From contig JAFYHQ010000014.1 of the NCBI GenBank assembly GCA_017539105.1, forward strand, positions 62,001 through 126,000: a stretch of 64,000 nt of DNA. Reading direction: 5' to 3'. Under the pieces are notes generated by a model that did no database searches, was not told the origin of the DNA, and saw only the letters and a program-made list of their open reading frames with translations. Every line of letters starts with the position of its first letter. Positions within the stretch are counted from its first letter, which is position 1. Below are positions 35,019-44,203 of this stretch, piece by piece. The position numbers and the translations under genes were made by a program. The stretch is from Erysipelotrichaceae bacterium (GTDB lineage: Bacteria; Bacillota_I; Bacilli_A; Erysipelotrichales; Erysipelotrichaceae).

Positions 35019-35357
35019 TCAGCGCAAGATCGCGATTACCGCCATCAGCATCCTTCTGTCGAGATAGCCATCAATCACATATGCCCATGTTCCATTCGCA
35101 TAATTGATCCTGTTTCCATCGATCTTATAGATCCAGTGTCCGGATGCATCGGATACATATGTTCCATCAAACCGATAGAGCCACTGGCCATTTGCGTAAT
35201 TGATGCGGTCTCCGTCGATACGATACTGCCATTTGCCATAGGCATCGCACACATAATCGCCATCGACTCTGTACAGCCATCCGCCATAGGCATCATTGAT
35301 GCGATCTCCGTCGATACGAAGATACCACGTGCCATCGCTTCGATTGATTCTAGTCAT
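35019..35357 (-). CDS. 16-residue repeat protein, beta-flower-like (112 aa)
   Basis: Five and a half tandem copies of a 16-residue unit, consensus W-x-Y-R-I-D-G-D-x-I-x-x-A-x-G-x (for example WQYRIDGDRINYANGQ), one short strand pair per unit. The pattern recalls 4-fold beta-flower proteins. No signal peptide. Ends in a hydrophobic tail (LMAVIAIL). It lies 3 bases after the MATE gene. Function unknown; DNA repeats here are coding, not an array. Confidence 0.75.
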   Translation of the reverse strand: MTRINRSDGTWYLRIDGDRINDAYGGWLYRVDGDYVCDAYGKWQYRIDGDRINYANGQWLYRFDGTYVSDASGHWIYKIDGNRINYANGTWAYVIDGYLDRRMLMAVIAILR

Positions 35358-35360
35358 GTT

Positions 35361-36719
35361 CTATCGTTTCACCTCCCGCAGGCCATGTTCAAGCACCCAT
35401 GCGGAACTGTAGAAATAAAGGGTTGCCAGTATGCCTGCCATCGAATGACCGAACGCGGTCGCACAATAGAGGATATGCACATCATAGAACAGTTTCAGTC
35501 CGATCGTCACAAACAGGATCTTGCAGATGCACTGACCGAAAATCGCGATATACATCGGATAACGAACATTCCCTGCTCCGCGGCACGCTCCGTTATAGAT
35601 ATGAGAATAATTGATGAAGAAGATCCCGAACAACGCAAACCTGACCATGTTCGTGCCATAATAGACCGCTTCCTGGTTATCGCTGAAACGGGATACCAGC
35701 ATAGGAGCCAGGATCCAGATGATCGCAATCGACAGGACTGTAAAGATCGTCGCGATACGCGCGCTCTCCCTGATCGATTCCCGGACTCTGTCATACTTCT
35801 TGGCACCCAGATTCTGCGCTACCAGAGACATGGTCGCATTGGACACGGAAACGGAAAACAGCTGGGCCCAGTTGGCAACCTTTTCGCCTACCCCGATTCC
35901 CGCAATGACCGGATATGGGAATTCATTGACTCTGGACTGAACCAGGATGGATCCGATCGCAATCAGCATGTTCTGGAATCCTGCCGGAATACCCAGTCTG
36001 CAGATCTCAAGAATGGTCTGAAAACTGAATTCGATGTTCCTGAAATCAAAATCCACTCCCTCATACGTCAGCATCAGCCGCAATGCCAGAGCATCCATCG
36101 TAAACTGAGAAACGATGGTTGCGATCGCCATTCCGATCACGTTGAGATGGAACACTCTGACAAGCAGAACGCCTAAGGCGATATTGATGATGGAACTGAT
36201 GACGGAATAGTACAGCTGGTGTTTCGTATCGCCGAAACTGCGCAGGATGAAGAAACACATCTGATAGGTCAGCACCGCGGTATTGCCTAAAAAATAGACT
36301 CTGAGATATTCATAGGCATCCTTGTAGATATCGCCGGTAATGTTGCAGATCTTCATCAGGAATGGCAGAAACAGCTCGGACAGCACCGTAATGATGATGC
36401 CGCCGACAATGCCAAATACGATCGCGGTATCCAAAGTCTTTTTCAGATTATGGGAATCTTTCGCTCCATAGTATTTCGCGATCAGGATCCCCGCTCCCAT
36501 ACCCAAGCCATAGAAAGCATAATTGAAGGCGTTGCACAGCCAGGTCGTGGCACTGACAGCACTCAAGGCTTTCAAGGAAACATAATTGCCCACGATCAAA
36601 GAATTGGTAATGTTATACAGCTCCGTAAAAATCATCGATATGAAAATCGGCCACGAGAAGCTGAATATCAGTCGCGGAATATTTCCTTCAGTCAGTGATG
36701 TCAGTTTGGTTTTTGCCAT
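35361..36719 (-). CDS. MATE-family efflux transporter
   Basis: 452 residues and twelve membrane helices in two MatE halves; N-terminal LIFSFSWPIFISMIFTELYN and GMGAGILIAKYYGAKD are typical of the DinF/MatE-type Na+ or H+ driven exporters. Substrate unknown. Its ATG overlaps the SIS-gene stop by one base (TAATG). Confidence 0.94.
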   Translation of the reverse strand: MAKTKLTSLTEGNIPRLIFSFSWPIFISMIFTELYNITNSLIVGNYVSLKALSAVSATTWLCNAFNYAFYGLGMGAGILIAKYYGAKDSHNLKKTLDTAIVFGIVGGIIITVLSELFLPFLMKICNITGDIYKDAYEYLRVYFLGNTAVLTYQMCFFILRSFGDTKHQLYYSVISSIINIALGVLLVRVFHLNVIGMAIATIVSQFTMDALALRLMLTYEGVDFDFRNIEFSFQTILEICRLGIPAGFQNMLIAIGSILVQSRVNEFPYPVIAGIGVGEKVANWAQLFSVSVSNATMSLVAQNLGAKKYDRVRESIRESARIATIFTVLSIAIIWILAPMLVSRFSDNQEAVYYGTNMVRFALFGIFFINYSHIYNGACRGAGNVRYPMYIAIFGQCICKILFVTIGLKLFYDVHILYCATAFGHSMAGILATLYFYSSAWVLEHGLREVKR

Positions 36720-37468
36720 TACAGGTTCCTTATCCGATAAAAGTATTTCTCTACCAGTTTATCATTATGATCGGCACAGTTTTCATCCATAAACGCCAGA
36801 TGCCCGTTGTAGTAGACATCAGGTTCAAAGCCCCGCTGTACCAGCAGCTCAACCATTTGCGTCAGGATCGCGTTCTGCAGATAGATATTGGGAATGGTAG
36901 AAGTCGAACCGACTTTCATCTGAAAGTTCTCAATTTCCACAGCCGCATCCCCGATCAGGGAACAGTTGTCCAGCACGATATCTGCGACATCTTTCAGTTT
37001 GACGCCATCCTTGTGTTTCGTTTTAAGATAATCGGAGTATTCCACCGCGGTGATTGCGATCACGGGGATCCCTTTTTCTTTTGCCCGGATCGCCGCATCC
37101 ACAGGCGCGATATTGTTTCCGGAATTGGAGACGATGATCATGCAGTCATTGTCAGTGATGCGGTGATAATCGACGATCAGAGAACCGATCCCGTAGGTGT
37201 TTTCAACGAAATAGGATTTCGTGATCTCCTGGTTGCCTGTCGCGGATGGTTCCAGCAAAGCGCAGTAGTTTGCCGGAGTCGCCGCCCGCCAGAATGCGTC
37301 ATCCACCACCAGATGGGAATGACCCGTACCGAAGCCATAGATGATGCCGCCCTTCTCTGTCGTGTCTGCCAGAATGGCCGCAGCCTTCATGATATTGTCC
37401 TGCTGCGTCGTTTTTACTTTCTCTACGACTTCATTCAATATTTCAAAATACTTTTCCCAAGCGTTCAT
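36719..37468 (-). CDS. SIS-domain sugar-phosphate protein (UPF0309-like)
   Basis: 249 residues. Sugar isomerase fold: IIYGFGTGHSHLVVDD (about 42-57), CMIIVSNSGNNIAPVDAAI (Ser/Asn sugar-phosphate loop), IPVIAIT. C-terminal motif ENFQMKVGSTSTIPNIYLQN is characteristic of the UPF0309 group, likely aldose/ketose phosphate isomerases. In an operon with a dehydrogenase and MATE exporter; the amino-sugar genes nearby suggest that substrate class. Confidence 0.88.
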   Translation of the reverse strand: MNAWEKYFEILNEVVEKVKTTQQDNIMKAAAILADTTEKGGIIYGFGTGHSHLVVDDAFWRAATPANYCALLEPSATGNQEITKSYFVENTYGIGSLIVDYHRITDNDCMIIVSNSGNNIAPVDAAIRAKEKGIPVIAITAVEYSDYLKTKHKDGVKLKDVADIVLDNCSLIGDAAVEIENFQMKVGSTSTIPNIYLQNAILTQMVELLVQRGFEPDVYYNGHLAFMDENCADHNDKLVEKYFYRIRNL

Positions 37469-37478
37469 ATTTTCCTCG

Positions 37479-38483
37479 TTAATAACTGTTCCAATCGAAT
37501 ACGATACTGTTTGTCTGATCCTTGTTGTACATCAGATCATAATATGCCTGCTGGCAGTCTTTCGGATCGATGATCCTTGTGATCATCTTTGTGACATCGA
37601 TATCGTTCTTTAACAGATCGCAGGCGATCCGGAAATTGCGTAGCATATTGTCATTGCTTCCCGGCACCGGTGCAACATTGACCGTCTTGTTGAACGCGCC
37701 GATGACCCGGATGTCTTTCATGTGGATATTCGACAACAACGGCATAAGATCCGTCTCATAGCTCTGTCTGGGAGAGCCTAAAAGAAGAACCTGTCCGTAA
37801 CTGTGTACGGCAGCCACGGTATTGACGATCACATTTGCCAGACCAGTCACATCCACACAGATATCGATTCCTTCCGGATACTGTTCCTTCAATGCTTGGA
37901 GCTGATCCTTGTCACTGATGACGTATTCCACGCCCATAGTCTTAGCCAGCTGACAGCGGTTTTCCACAATATCCAGACCGACGACATCACAGCCCATCTT
38001 CTTATACAGCAATGCCGTCAGGATGCCGATATTCCCTAAACCGAAGACCGCCACGCGATCGCCCAGTTTCACTTCCGTCAGATTGACACCCTGTATTGCA
38101 ACCAATAACAGATTGATTGCCGTGGCACGGATCGGATCGAGATCTTCCGGAAGCCTGAGGATCATCGGACCCTGAACATCATTCCCATTCTGCCAGCGTA
38201 CCATTGAAGCATGCGGCGCATTTACGAAGACCCGTTCTCCGACATTTGCATCGATATCTTTTCCTTTGGAAATGATCTTCCCCACCATGCAGTAACCAGG
38301 CTTCACGGGATACTTGAATCCCTGTTTCAAAGCAAACGCTCTGGACAGTTCCGTTCCTGCGGAAATCATCGAATACTCCGCCTTGATGACGGCTTCGTTA
38401 TCCTTCAGATCCTTCGTATCGATCTCTTCGCTGTTGAGATGGGATTCCCCGATCCCTGTCAGTTCCACATAATCACTCTTCAT
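37479..38483 (-). CDS. Zinc-type (MDR) alcohol/polyol dehydrogenase
   Basis: 334 residues of the medium-chain dehydrogenase family. N-terminal GroES-like part with MISAGTELSRA and KPGYCMVGKI; Rossmann motif VAVFGLGNIGILTA (about 155-168). The structural-zinc Cys cluster is missing and the catalytic Cys is not obvious, as in the L-threonine/bacteriochlorophyllide-like branch. ATG 38481-38483 chosen from GGAG seven bases upstream; it overlaps the upstream gene by 11 bases. Substrate unknown, probably a sugar. Confidence 0.85.
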   Translation of the reverse strand: MKSDYVELTGIGESHLNSEEIDTKDLKDNEAVIKAEYSMISAGTELSRAFALKQGFKYPVKPGYCMVGKIISKGKDIDANVGERVFVNAPHASMVRWQNGNDVQGPMILRLPEDLDPIRATAINLLLVAIQGVNLTEVKLGDRVAVFGLGNIGILTALLYKKMGCDVVGLDIVENRCQLAKTMGVEYVISDKDQLQALKEQYPEGIDICVDVTGLANVIVNTVAAVHSYGQVLLLGSPRQSYETDLMPLLSNIHMKDIRVIGAFNKTVNVAPVPGSNDNMLRNFRIACDLLKNDIDVTKMITRIIDPKDCQQAYYDLMYNKDQTNSIVFDWNSY

Positions 38484-39048
38484 GTTTTTCTCCATAGATC
38501 GTGACATCGAGTCCCGTATCTCTGATGTAGATTTCTTCCTTGTATTTTGAAACGAGATAACTCACATAGATATCGCCCGCGCATCCGCCGATATTGGTCA
38601 CCTGCAGCAGAATCAAAGGCCAGTACAGTGTCTCATGAAACAGGATCAGCAGCACCGTAAAGAACAGCGTCCACAGCACAAGCGGAGCCAACGCGATCGC
38701 GATATATGCCTTGGCGCTGAAATAATCCTTCTTGCTTCCTGCGTAGGCATAAAGTCCGGTAAAGCCATATTTCACTTCCTGACCGCCTAAATGTTTCATT
38801 ACAATGCCATGGGTCAGTTCATGCAGGATCATATATACGATCAAAGCGACAAAAGTCAGGATACTGACGGTCAGATCGATGATGATCAGATCCAAATCAA
38901 ACGGCTTTATGATAAAAGCGATCGCAAAGAGCACGATATATAAAACGACAGCCAAAACGTTCACGACAAGCAGTGTTTTCTTATCGCTCTGCAGATTCAG
39001 CTGTCTGATTTCTTTGAATCCATCCGGTAATTCCGTTATACAAGACAT
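38473..39048 (-). CDS. DUF3267 membrane metalloprotease-like protein
   Basis: 191 residues, four to five membrane helices. YMILHELTHGIVMKHLGGQE carries the H-E-x-x-H zinc motif inside the membrane region, as in DUF3267 proteins, probably site-2-protease relatives. ATG at 39046-39048 fits the AAGGAG site better than the one two codons earlier. Confidence 0.85.
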   Translation of the reverse strand: MSCITELPDGFKEIRQLNLQSDKKTLLVVNVLAVVLYIVLFAIAFIIKPFDLDLIIIDLTVSILTFVALIVYMILHELTHGIVMKHLGGQEVKYGFTGLYAYAGSKKDYFSAKAYIAIALAPLVLWTLFFTVLLILFHETLYWPLILLQVTNIGGCAGDIYVSYLVSKYKEEIYIRDTGLDVTIYGEKHEE

Positions 39049-39126
39049 ACGCATCTCCTTACTATATACATAATCTTTTATGATCTACATTCATCTTAAC
39101 ATATGTTTTCATCATATAATTATGTC

Positions 39127-39831
39127 ATGACCAACAATGTAATCATCGAAGTATGCATCGGGAACATCACTGATGCCTTGACTGCAAGCAGGTATCCGAT
39201 CGATCGGATCGAATTGAATAGCGCTTTGGAACTGGGAGGACTGTCTCCTTCTCTGGAAACGATCAGGACCCTGAAGGAAAAGACAGAAGTTCCTCTCTGC
39301 TGCATGTGCAGACCCCGGGGCGGGGATTTCTGTTACGATGAACTGGAATATGAAACGATGCTGAAAGATGCCCGGAACATGCTGGAAACAGGCGCAGATG
39401 GGATCGTATTCGGTTTCCTGACAAAAGACAAAGAAATCGACATCGGACGCACGAAAACAATGAGCGAGCTGATTCATTCCTATCGCAAGGAAGCGATCTT
39501 TCATAAAGCCTTCGATGAGCTGGAAGATCTTGACAAAGGAGCCCAGATCCTGATCGGCTGTCAGATCGATCGGATCCTGACAAGCGGGAAATGCGTCTAT
39601 CCCGAGATCCTGGAAGGATGCAGAAGGATCGCAGAACTGAATCAGAAATACCGCGGCACGATACAGTTTCTCCCGGGCGGAGGCGTCCGTATCGAAAACG
39701 TGCAGGATGTCTTGCGTATCAGCCAAAGCGGACAGGTACATATGACTTCCAAGAAACAGTCCGATGGCGGTTATATCTGTTTCGATGAAGAACAGTTTCA
39801 GAGGATCCTGAAAGAAATCGAGTCTTTATAA
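39127..39831 (+). CDS. cutC: CutC-family protein
   Basis: 234 residues, TIM-barrel CutC family. VIIEVCIGNI start, ELNSALELGGLSPS, CMCRPRGGDFCY, GADGIVFGFL, FHKAFDE and LTSGKC are all family motifs. Named for copper homeostasis, but the biochemical role is not settled. TATAAT (39115-39120) lies six bases before the ATG; probably leaderless. Confidence 0.93.
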   Translation: MTNNVIIEVCIGNITDALTASRYPIDRIELNSALELGGLSPSLETIRTLKEKTEVPLCCMCRPRGGDFCYDELEYETMLKDARNMLETGADGIVFGFLTKDKEIDIGRTKTMSELIHSYRKEAIFHKAFDELEDLDKGAQILIGCQIDRILTSGKCVYPEILEGCRRIAELNQKYRGTIQFLPGGGVRIENVQDVLRISQSGQVHMTSKKQSDGGYICFDEEQFQRILKEIESL

Positions 39832-39861
39832 TATACGTCATAAGTAATCTATAATAATACT

Positions 39862-40377
39862 GTGAAGATCAAGATGAAAAAGCTGAGTGCCTATCGTAAG
39901 TTAAAGCTGATCGCTTTGCTGATTTTTGTGTCTGTTTCGGGATATCAGCTGATGAATCTGACGATCCATATGAATGATTATGAGATCATTCAGGCTGCAT
40001 ATACGAAGAAATACGAAGTCGTCTATCTCTATGACATGGATGGCGATACCGCGGTATTTGCCTTGGATGGCAAAGAAGTGACCTGCCGTTTTCTGGCTGT
40101 CGACTGTCCGGAACACGGCGATGAAGGCTATGACGATTCCTGCAGTTTTACAAAAAAACAGTTAAGCAATGCCCGTAAGATCGTGCTGGAACTGGACCCT
40201 CATTCCGAGGAATATGACAGGTATGACCGTCTGCTTGCCTGGGTCTGGGTCGATGATGAACTGCTGCAGGCAAAACTGATACGCTATGGCCATGCAAGCA
40301 TCAGCTATCTGTTTGGGAATTATCTTTATACCGATCAGCTGTATCGGATCGAGAAAAAAGCGAAAAAAGATCAGTAA
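39862..40377 (+). CDS. Staphylococcal-nuclease-like protein, membrane anchored
   Basis: 171 residues. One N-terminal membrane segment (LIALLIFVSVSGYQLM) then an SNase domain: VYLYDMDGDTAVF (calcium Asp), CRFLAVDCPEHGD (Arg), and YDRYDRLLAWVWVDDELLQ. The catalytic Glu of the classic enzyme is not clear, so activity is uncertain. Start is GTG with TATAAT (39850-39855) six bases upstream; no ribosome site. Confidence 0.85.
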   Translation: MKIKMKKLSAYRKLKLIALLIFVSVSGYQLMNLTIHMNDYEIIQAAYTKKYEVVYLYDMDGDTAVFALDGKEVTCRFLAVDCPEHGDEGYDDSCSFTKKQLSNARKIVLELDPHSEEYDRYDRLLAWVWVDDELLQAKLIRYGHASISYLFGNYLYTDQLYRIEKKAKKDQ

Positions 40378-40429
40378 ACTGTGACCTTTGATCAATTGAT
40401 TACGAGTAGATGTGTGGAAGGAGGAAAAG

Positions 40430-40999
40430 ATGGAGGATCTGAAAATCATAGAACTATATTGGAACAGGGATGAAGAAGCCATCAGGGAAACGCAGAACAA
40501 GTATGGAAACTACTGTTACTCGATCGCCTACAATATCCTCTATAACAATGAAGATGCCCAGGAGATCGTCAACGATACCTGCAAAGCGACCTGGGATGCC
40601 ATTCCCCCTGCACATCCGCAGAATCTGAGTACCTTTATCGGCAAGATCACAAGAAATCTGTCCATCAACCGGTTGCGTTATCTGAAAGCGGATAAACGCG
40701 GCGGCGGAGAAGTCGCCTTATCGTTTGATGAACTGGAAGGATGTATCGCCGATACGGAATTTGTTCATGAGGATCAGGATAACAGCGAATTGACGGAAAG
40801 CATCGACCGTTTCCTGGCAACCTTGAAAAAGGAACAGAGACAGATGTTCGTATGCCGTTACTGGTATTTTGATCCTGTCGAAGAGATCGCTGTACGGTTC
40901 AACTGCAGCGACAGCAAAGTCAAGATGAGTCTCAAACGGACAAGAGAAAAACTGAAAGCTCATCTCATCAAGGAAGGAGTAATCAATGAAAACAAATAA
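40430..40999 (+). CDS. ECF-type RNA polymerase sigma factor
   Basis: 189 residues. Region 2: SIAYNILYNNEDAQEIVNDT; linker with KADKRGGGE; region 4: LKKEQRQMFVCRYWYFDPVE then SDSKVKMSLKRTREKLK (HTH). ATG set by AAGGAGG at 40419-40425. It overlaps the DUF4349 gene by 14 bases, the usual arrangement of an ECF factor and its membrane regulator. Confidence 0.93.
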   Translation: MEDLKIIELYWNRDEEAIRETQNKYGNYCYSIAYNILYNNEDAQEIVNDTCKATWDAIPPAHPQNLSTFIGKITRNLSINRLRYLKADKRGGGEVALSFDELEGCIADTEFVHEDQDNSELTESIDRFLATLKKEQRQMFVCRYWYFDPVEEIAVRFNCSDSKVKMSLKRTREKLKAHLIKEGVINENK

Positions 41000-42071
41000 A
41001 CTGATCGATGCCATCGGCAATATCGATGATCATTATGTAGAGGAAGCACACAAGACAAAGGAACGCAGTCGTTTTGCGATCAGCTGGCCGACAGTCCGAA
41101 AGGTCGCGGTAGCTTTTGGCTGTTTCCTTCTGGCAGTGACACTGCTGCCGAATATGTTCTCACATGCAAATAGCGCAGATAAAAGCGACAGCGGCGGAGG
41201 AACGTATTATGACAATTCGATGTATTACGAGGGAATGAACAGCGGCACATCGAGCTATAAGCCTTCTTATGATGCTCCAAGCGCTATGGTCAGCGATGAA
41301 GAAGCCTCATATATGGCGGAACCGGGAGACAGCAGCTACAGCAACAATTACAGTAACACGAATAATGGCACAAATTCTGAACCGGATCTCGTTACCTCGG
41401 ACAAGAAGATGATCGTCAGCGCCAACATGTCTGCGGAGACCCAGGATCTCGATGCGACCATCGCAAACCTGACTTCTCAGGTTTCTGCATACGAGGGATA
41501 CATCCAGAGGTCCTCGACCTACACCAGGGGAAGCACCAGAGTCTATGAAGCGACTTACCGCATTCCTGCCGCAAAGTATCAGGCTTTCCTTGAATCCATC
41601 CAGGATGCAGGCAACGTATTGAACTACTTCGAAGAAACCGAAGATATCACCAATACCTACACCGATATCGAAGCCCGTCTGAATACCTTGAAAGCGCAGG
41701 AAGAAAGAGTCATGGAACTCTACAAGCAGGCCGAATCGATCGAAGATCTGATGAATATCGAAGAAAGACTCTCAGACCTGCGTTACCAGATCGAATACTA
41801 CGAAGCGCAGATCCGCAATTATGATCTCCTGGTAGCATATTCCACTTTATCGATTTCTGTCAGCGAAACGAAAGTCTACACTCCGACAAGCACCAGCTTC
41901 CTGACCAGACTGGGGAATGCCTTCCGTAATGGCTGGCAGAACTGCCTGGATAATGTCGGCGACTTCCTGATCGATGTCGTATACAATATCTGGACCATCC
42001 TGTTCCTGGCGGTACTGGGATTTGTCGGATACAGAGTATACAGACATATCAGAAACAAGAGAAACGGTTAA
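40986..42071 (+). CDS. DUF4349 membrane protein, probable anti-sigma partner
   Basis: 361 residues. N-terminal cytoplasmic segment, membrane helix (VRKVAVAFGCFLLAVTLLP, about 36-54), a Ser/Tyr/Gly-rich linker (65-135), a DUF4349 domain with coiled coil (TQDLDATIANLTSQVSAYEG, and YKQAESIEDLMNIEERLSDL), then a second membrane helix and basic tail. DUF4349 proteins sit next to ECF sigma genes and are thought to hold the factor at the membrane. Confidence 0.88.
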   Translation: MKTNKLIDAIGNIDDHYVEEAHKTKERSRFAISWPTVRKVAVAFGCFLLAVTLLPNMFSHANSADKSDSGGGTYYDNSMYYEGMNSGTSSYKPSYDAPSAMVSDEEASYMAEPGDSSYSNNYSNTNNGTNSEPDLVTSDKKMIVSANMSAETQDLDATIANLTSQVSAYEGYIQRSSTYTRGSTRVYEATYRIPAAKYQAFLESIQDAGNVLNYFEETEDITNTYTDIEARLNTLKAQEERVMELYKQAESIEDLMNIEERLSDLRYQIEYYEAQIRNYDLLVAYSTLSISVSETKVYTPTSTSFLTRLGNAFRNGWQNCLDNVGDFLIDVVYNIWTILFLAVLGFVGYRVYRHIRNKRNG

Positions 42072-42094
42072 ACCATCATTCACATAACCGAAAC

Positions 42095-42116
42095 AAAAGA
42101 GCCTCACGGCTCTTTT
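42095..42116. terminator. Bidirectional terminator
   Basis: A 9-bp stem AAAAGAGCC (42095-42103) with GGCTCTTTT (42108-42116) between convergent genes; the stop of the minus-strand gene lies in the hairpin. Confidence 0.88.
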
Positions 42117-43008
42117 AATATCGGATCATTTCATCGATCTGGTCTTCATTCACGATGATCAGTCTGTCTTTCACCACGGTAAGCTTTATTTCTTTCTCTT
42201 CTGTTTCATAGATCGCATACCAGGAAGAATCCAGATCATTCAGATTCTCATGAACGATCTTTTTCAGACTGTAATCCTCCCCCATATAAGACAGACCATC
42301 CTCGAAATAATACATATTCAGATAAGTGCCATTCTCTTTATTATCCCAGAATCCCCGAAGCAGTTCCTGTATCTCTTCCTCCGTGTTGTCGATCTCTTTT
42401 CCGGTATAGATCCTGCTGCTTTCATCATCGGTATCCGTCAACAGATAGGTTTCGATCAGTCTGCTTTCGTCTTTGTTTGAGGTGACATCATCTCTCAGTT
42501 TCTGCAGGATCGGATATCCTTCTTTCGGGATCTTATCGTCATAACTGATGGTAAAACTCGTCTGCTTGTATCCTCCGATCGCGGAGTTGTCATAAAGCAG
42601 ATAGACATAGCTGCTGGACGCATCCAGCGCGATCATTTCTTCATCGAACGGAAGATCTTCCCAGGCAGGAAGATTGTATTCCCGGATATACTCGCTCATC
42701 CTGTCCATGATCGTTTCATCCGCTACGGAATACTTGTTTACCCGGATCGGCAGGGACCGGTCTGCAGTGATCTCTTCGACATAGACCGGAACGCCATTCT
42801 CCAGTCTGATATAACGTTTCTGATGCGTATCTTCCATGCCGCCCATGGTGTTGAATGACACTTCCAGAAGACGGTCATATTCTTTTTCGATTTTCTGCAA
42901 GTCGGCTACTGTGATCTCTTTTTCTTTCTTATCAAAAAGCTTCCGTCCAAACATGACGATTCCTCCTGTGATGAACAGACATAATAAGATGATGATGCCC
43001 TTCTTCAC
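42115..43008 (-). CDS. Membrane-anchored protein of unknown function (297 aa)
   Basis: GTG start directly after nagA. One N-terminal membrane segment (IIILLCLFITGGIVMFG), then an acidic extracellular domain rich in Tyr and Asp (ETYLLTDTDDESSRIYTGKE). No family recognised. Gap of three bases to nagA suggests one transcript. Confidence 0.7.
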   Translation of the reverse strand: MKKGIIILLCLFITGGIVMFGRKLFDKKEKEITVADLQKIEKEYDRLLEVSFNTMGGMEDTHQKRYIRLENGVPVYVEEITADRSLPIRVNKYSVADETIMDRMSEYIREYNLPAWEDLPFDEEMIALDASSSYVYLLYDNSAIGGYKQTSFTISYDDKIPKEGYPILQKLRDDVTSNKDESRLIETYLLTDTDDESSRIYTGKEIDNTEEEIQELLRGFWDNKENGTYLNMYYFEDGLSYMGEDYSLKKIVHENLNDLDSSWYAIYETEEKEIKLTVVKDRLIIVNEDQIDEMIRY

Positions 43009-43011
43009 AAT

Positions 43012-44151
43012 TTACAGCTGCGCAACGCCTTTGCAGTAAGTCTGATGGATACGGTAATCATCTTCCAGAACGACGATATCCGCATCGAAACCGGTCAGGA
43101 TACGGCCCTTATGATCATCCATGCCGACATAACGCATTGGATTGATCGTACAGGAATCGATTGCATATTCAAACGGAACCAAGGCTTTCTCTACGAGGAT
43201 ACGCAAGCCGTCGTTGATCTTCAACGTCGAACCGGCAAGCTGTTTCCTGCCTGTCGAAATATGTGCCGAACCATCCGGATAGATCTCGATATCCTGACCG
43301 CCGAAATCGAAATGCGTTCCCGGTTCGAAACCCTTGCACATGAGAGCATCCGAGATCATGATCCCATATCCCTGTTTCTCGCGGAAGAAGATATTCAAAG
43401 CAGCCAGCGTGGAATGATTGCCATCGCAGATGCATTCCGCATAAGTGTCATGGAAACGGAACGCCGCGCCTACTGCGCCATTCTCTCTGTGATTCAGACC
43501 TGTCATGCCATTGTAGGTATGCGTGAAACCTTTCGCCCCGTTGGCGATCGCCATCAGCGCCGTTTCATAATCCGTATCGGAATGTCCCAAAGAAACGCAT
43601 ACGTCTGTTTCCGCGCAGTATTTCGTTAACGTGAAATCTTCATCGTGTTCCGGCGCAAGCGTGATGATCTTGATCAGATTGTCGCAGGCATCCTGATATT
43701 CTTTGAATTCTTCGATCGTGCCTTTGACGATATATTCTTCCGGCTGGGCGCCTTTGTATTTGACATCCAGATAAGGTCCCTCGAAATGGATGCCCAGTAT
43801 TTCCGCACCTTCCGGATTCTCTTTCTTGACTTCGTTGACTTCCGCTACGGCTTTCTTCAAGGTATCATGTCCCTGCGTCAGGGTCGTCGGGAAAACGCCG
43901 CAGACGCCCTCCAGAGGCAGATCCTTGAGCCATTTCTTCAAGCCATCCTTTCCTCCTGCCGTCGTATCATAGCCATGGTAGCCATGCGTATGGATATCAT
44001 AGAAACCCGGAACGATCCTGAGATCGCCATAATCCTTGTCAACCTCTTTTGTTCCATATGGATAGATTCCCTTTATTACACCATCTTCAATTTCAACCTG
44101 TGCCTGGGAAAAAGTGCTGGCCAGATATACTCTCTTGCTTTGAATGATCAT
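43012..44151 (-). CDS. nagA: N-acetylglucosamine-6-phosphate deacetylase, paralogue 2
   Basis: 379 residues. YDIHTHGYHGYDTTAGG (metal His pair), FEGPYLDVKYKGAQPEEYI, SLGHSDTDYETALM, FTHTYNGMTGLNHRENG, ICDGNHS and MISDALMCKG (catalytic Asp). These closely follow the canonical Firmicutes NagA, more so than the copy at 31577-32713. ATG 44149-44151 is preceded by AGAGGTG; longer in-frame starts lack a ribosome site. Confidence 0.94.
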   Translation of the reverse strand: MIIQSKRVYLASTFSQAQVEIEDGVIKGIYPYGTKEVDKDYGDLRIVPGFYDIHTHGYHGYDTTAGGKDGLKKWLKDLPLEGVCGVFPTTLTQGHDTLKKAVAEVNEVKKENPEGAEILGIHFEGPYLDVKYKGAQPEEYIVKGTIEEFKEYQDACDNLIKIITLAPEHDEDFTLTKYCAETDVCVSLGHSDTDYETALMAIANGAKGFTHTYNGMTGLNHRENGAVGAAFRFHDTYAECICDGNHSTLAALNIFFREKQGYGIMISDALMCKGFEPGTHFDFGGQDIEIYPDGSAHISTGRKQLAGSTLKINDGLRILVEKALVPFEYAIDSCTINPMRYVGMDDHKGRILTGFDADIVVLEDDYRIHQTYCKGVAQL

Positions 44152-44191
44152 ATTCTTCACCTCTAGTTTTATCATAGCACAAGAATCAGTG

Positions 44192-44197
44192 TATAAT
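44192..44197 (+). promoter_or_regulatory. -10 box of a leaderless gene, divergent from nagA
   Basis: TATAAT six bases before the ATG at 44204. On the minus strand the same 52-base gap holds TGCTATGAT, an extended -10 that can serve nagA. Confidence 0.6.
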
Positions 44198-44203
44198 TTA
44201 GTT

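Noticed and set aside
35019-35357. CRISPR-like periodic repeats
   Set aside because: The 48-base period is one 16-codon protein repeat in an open frame; there are no spacers.
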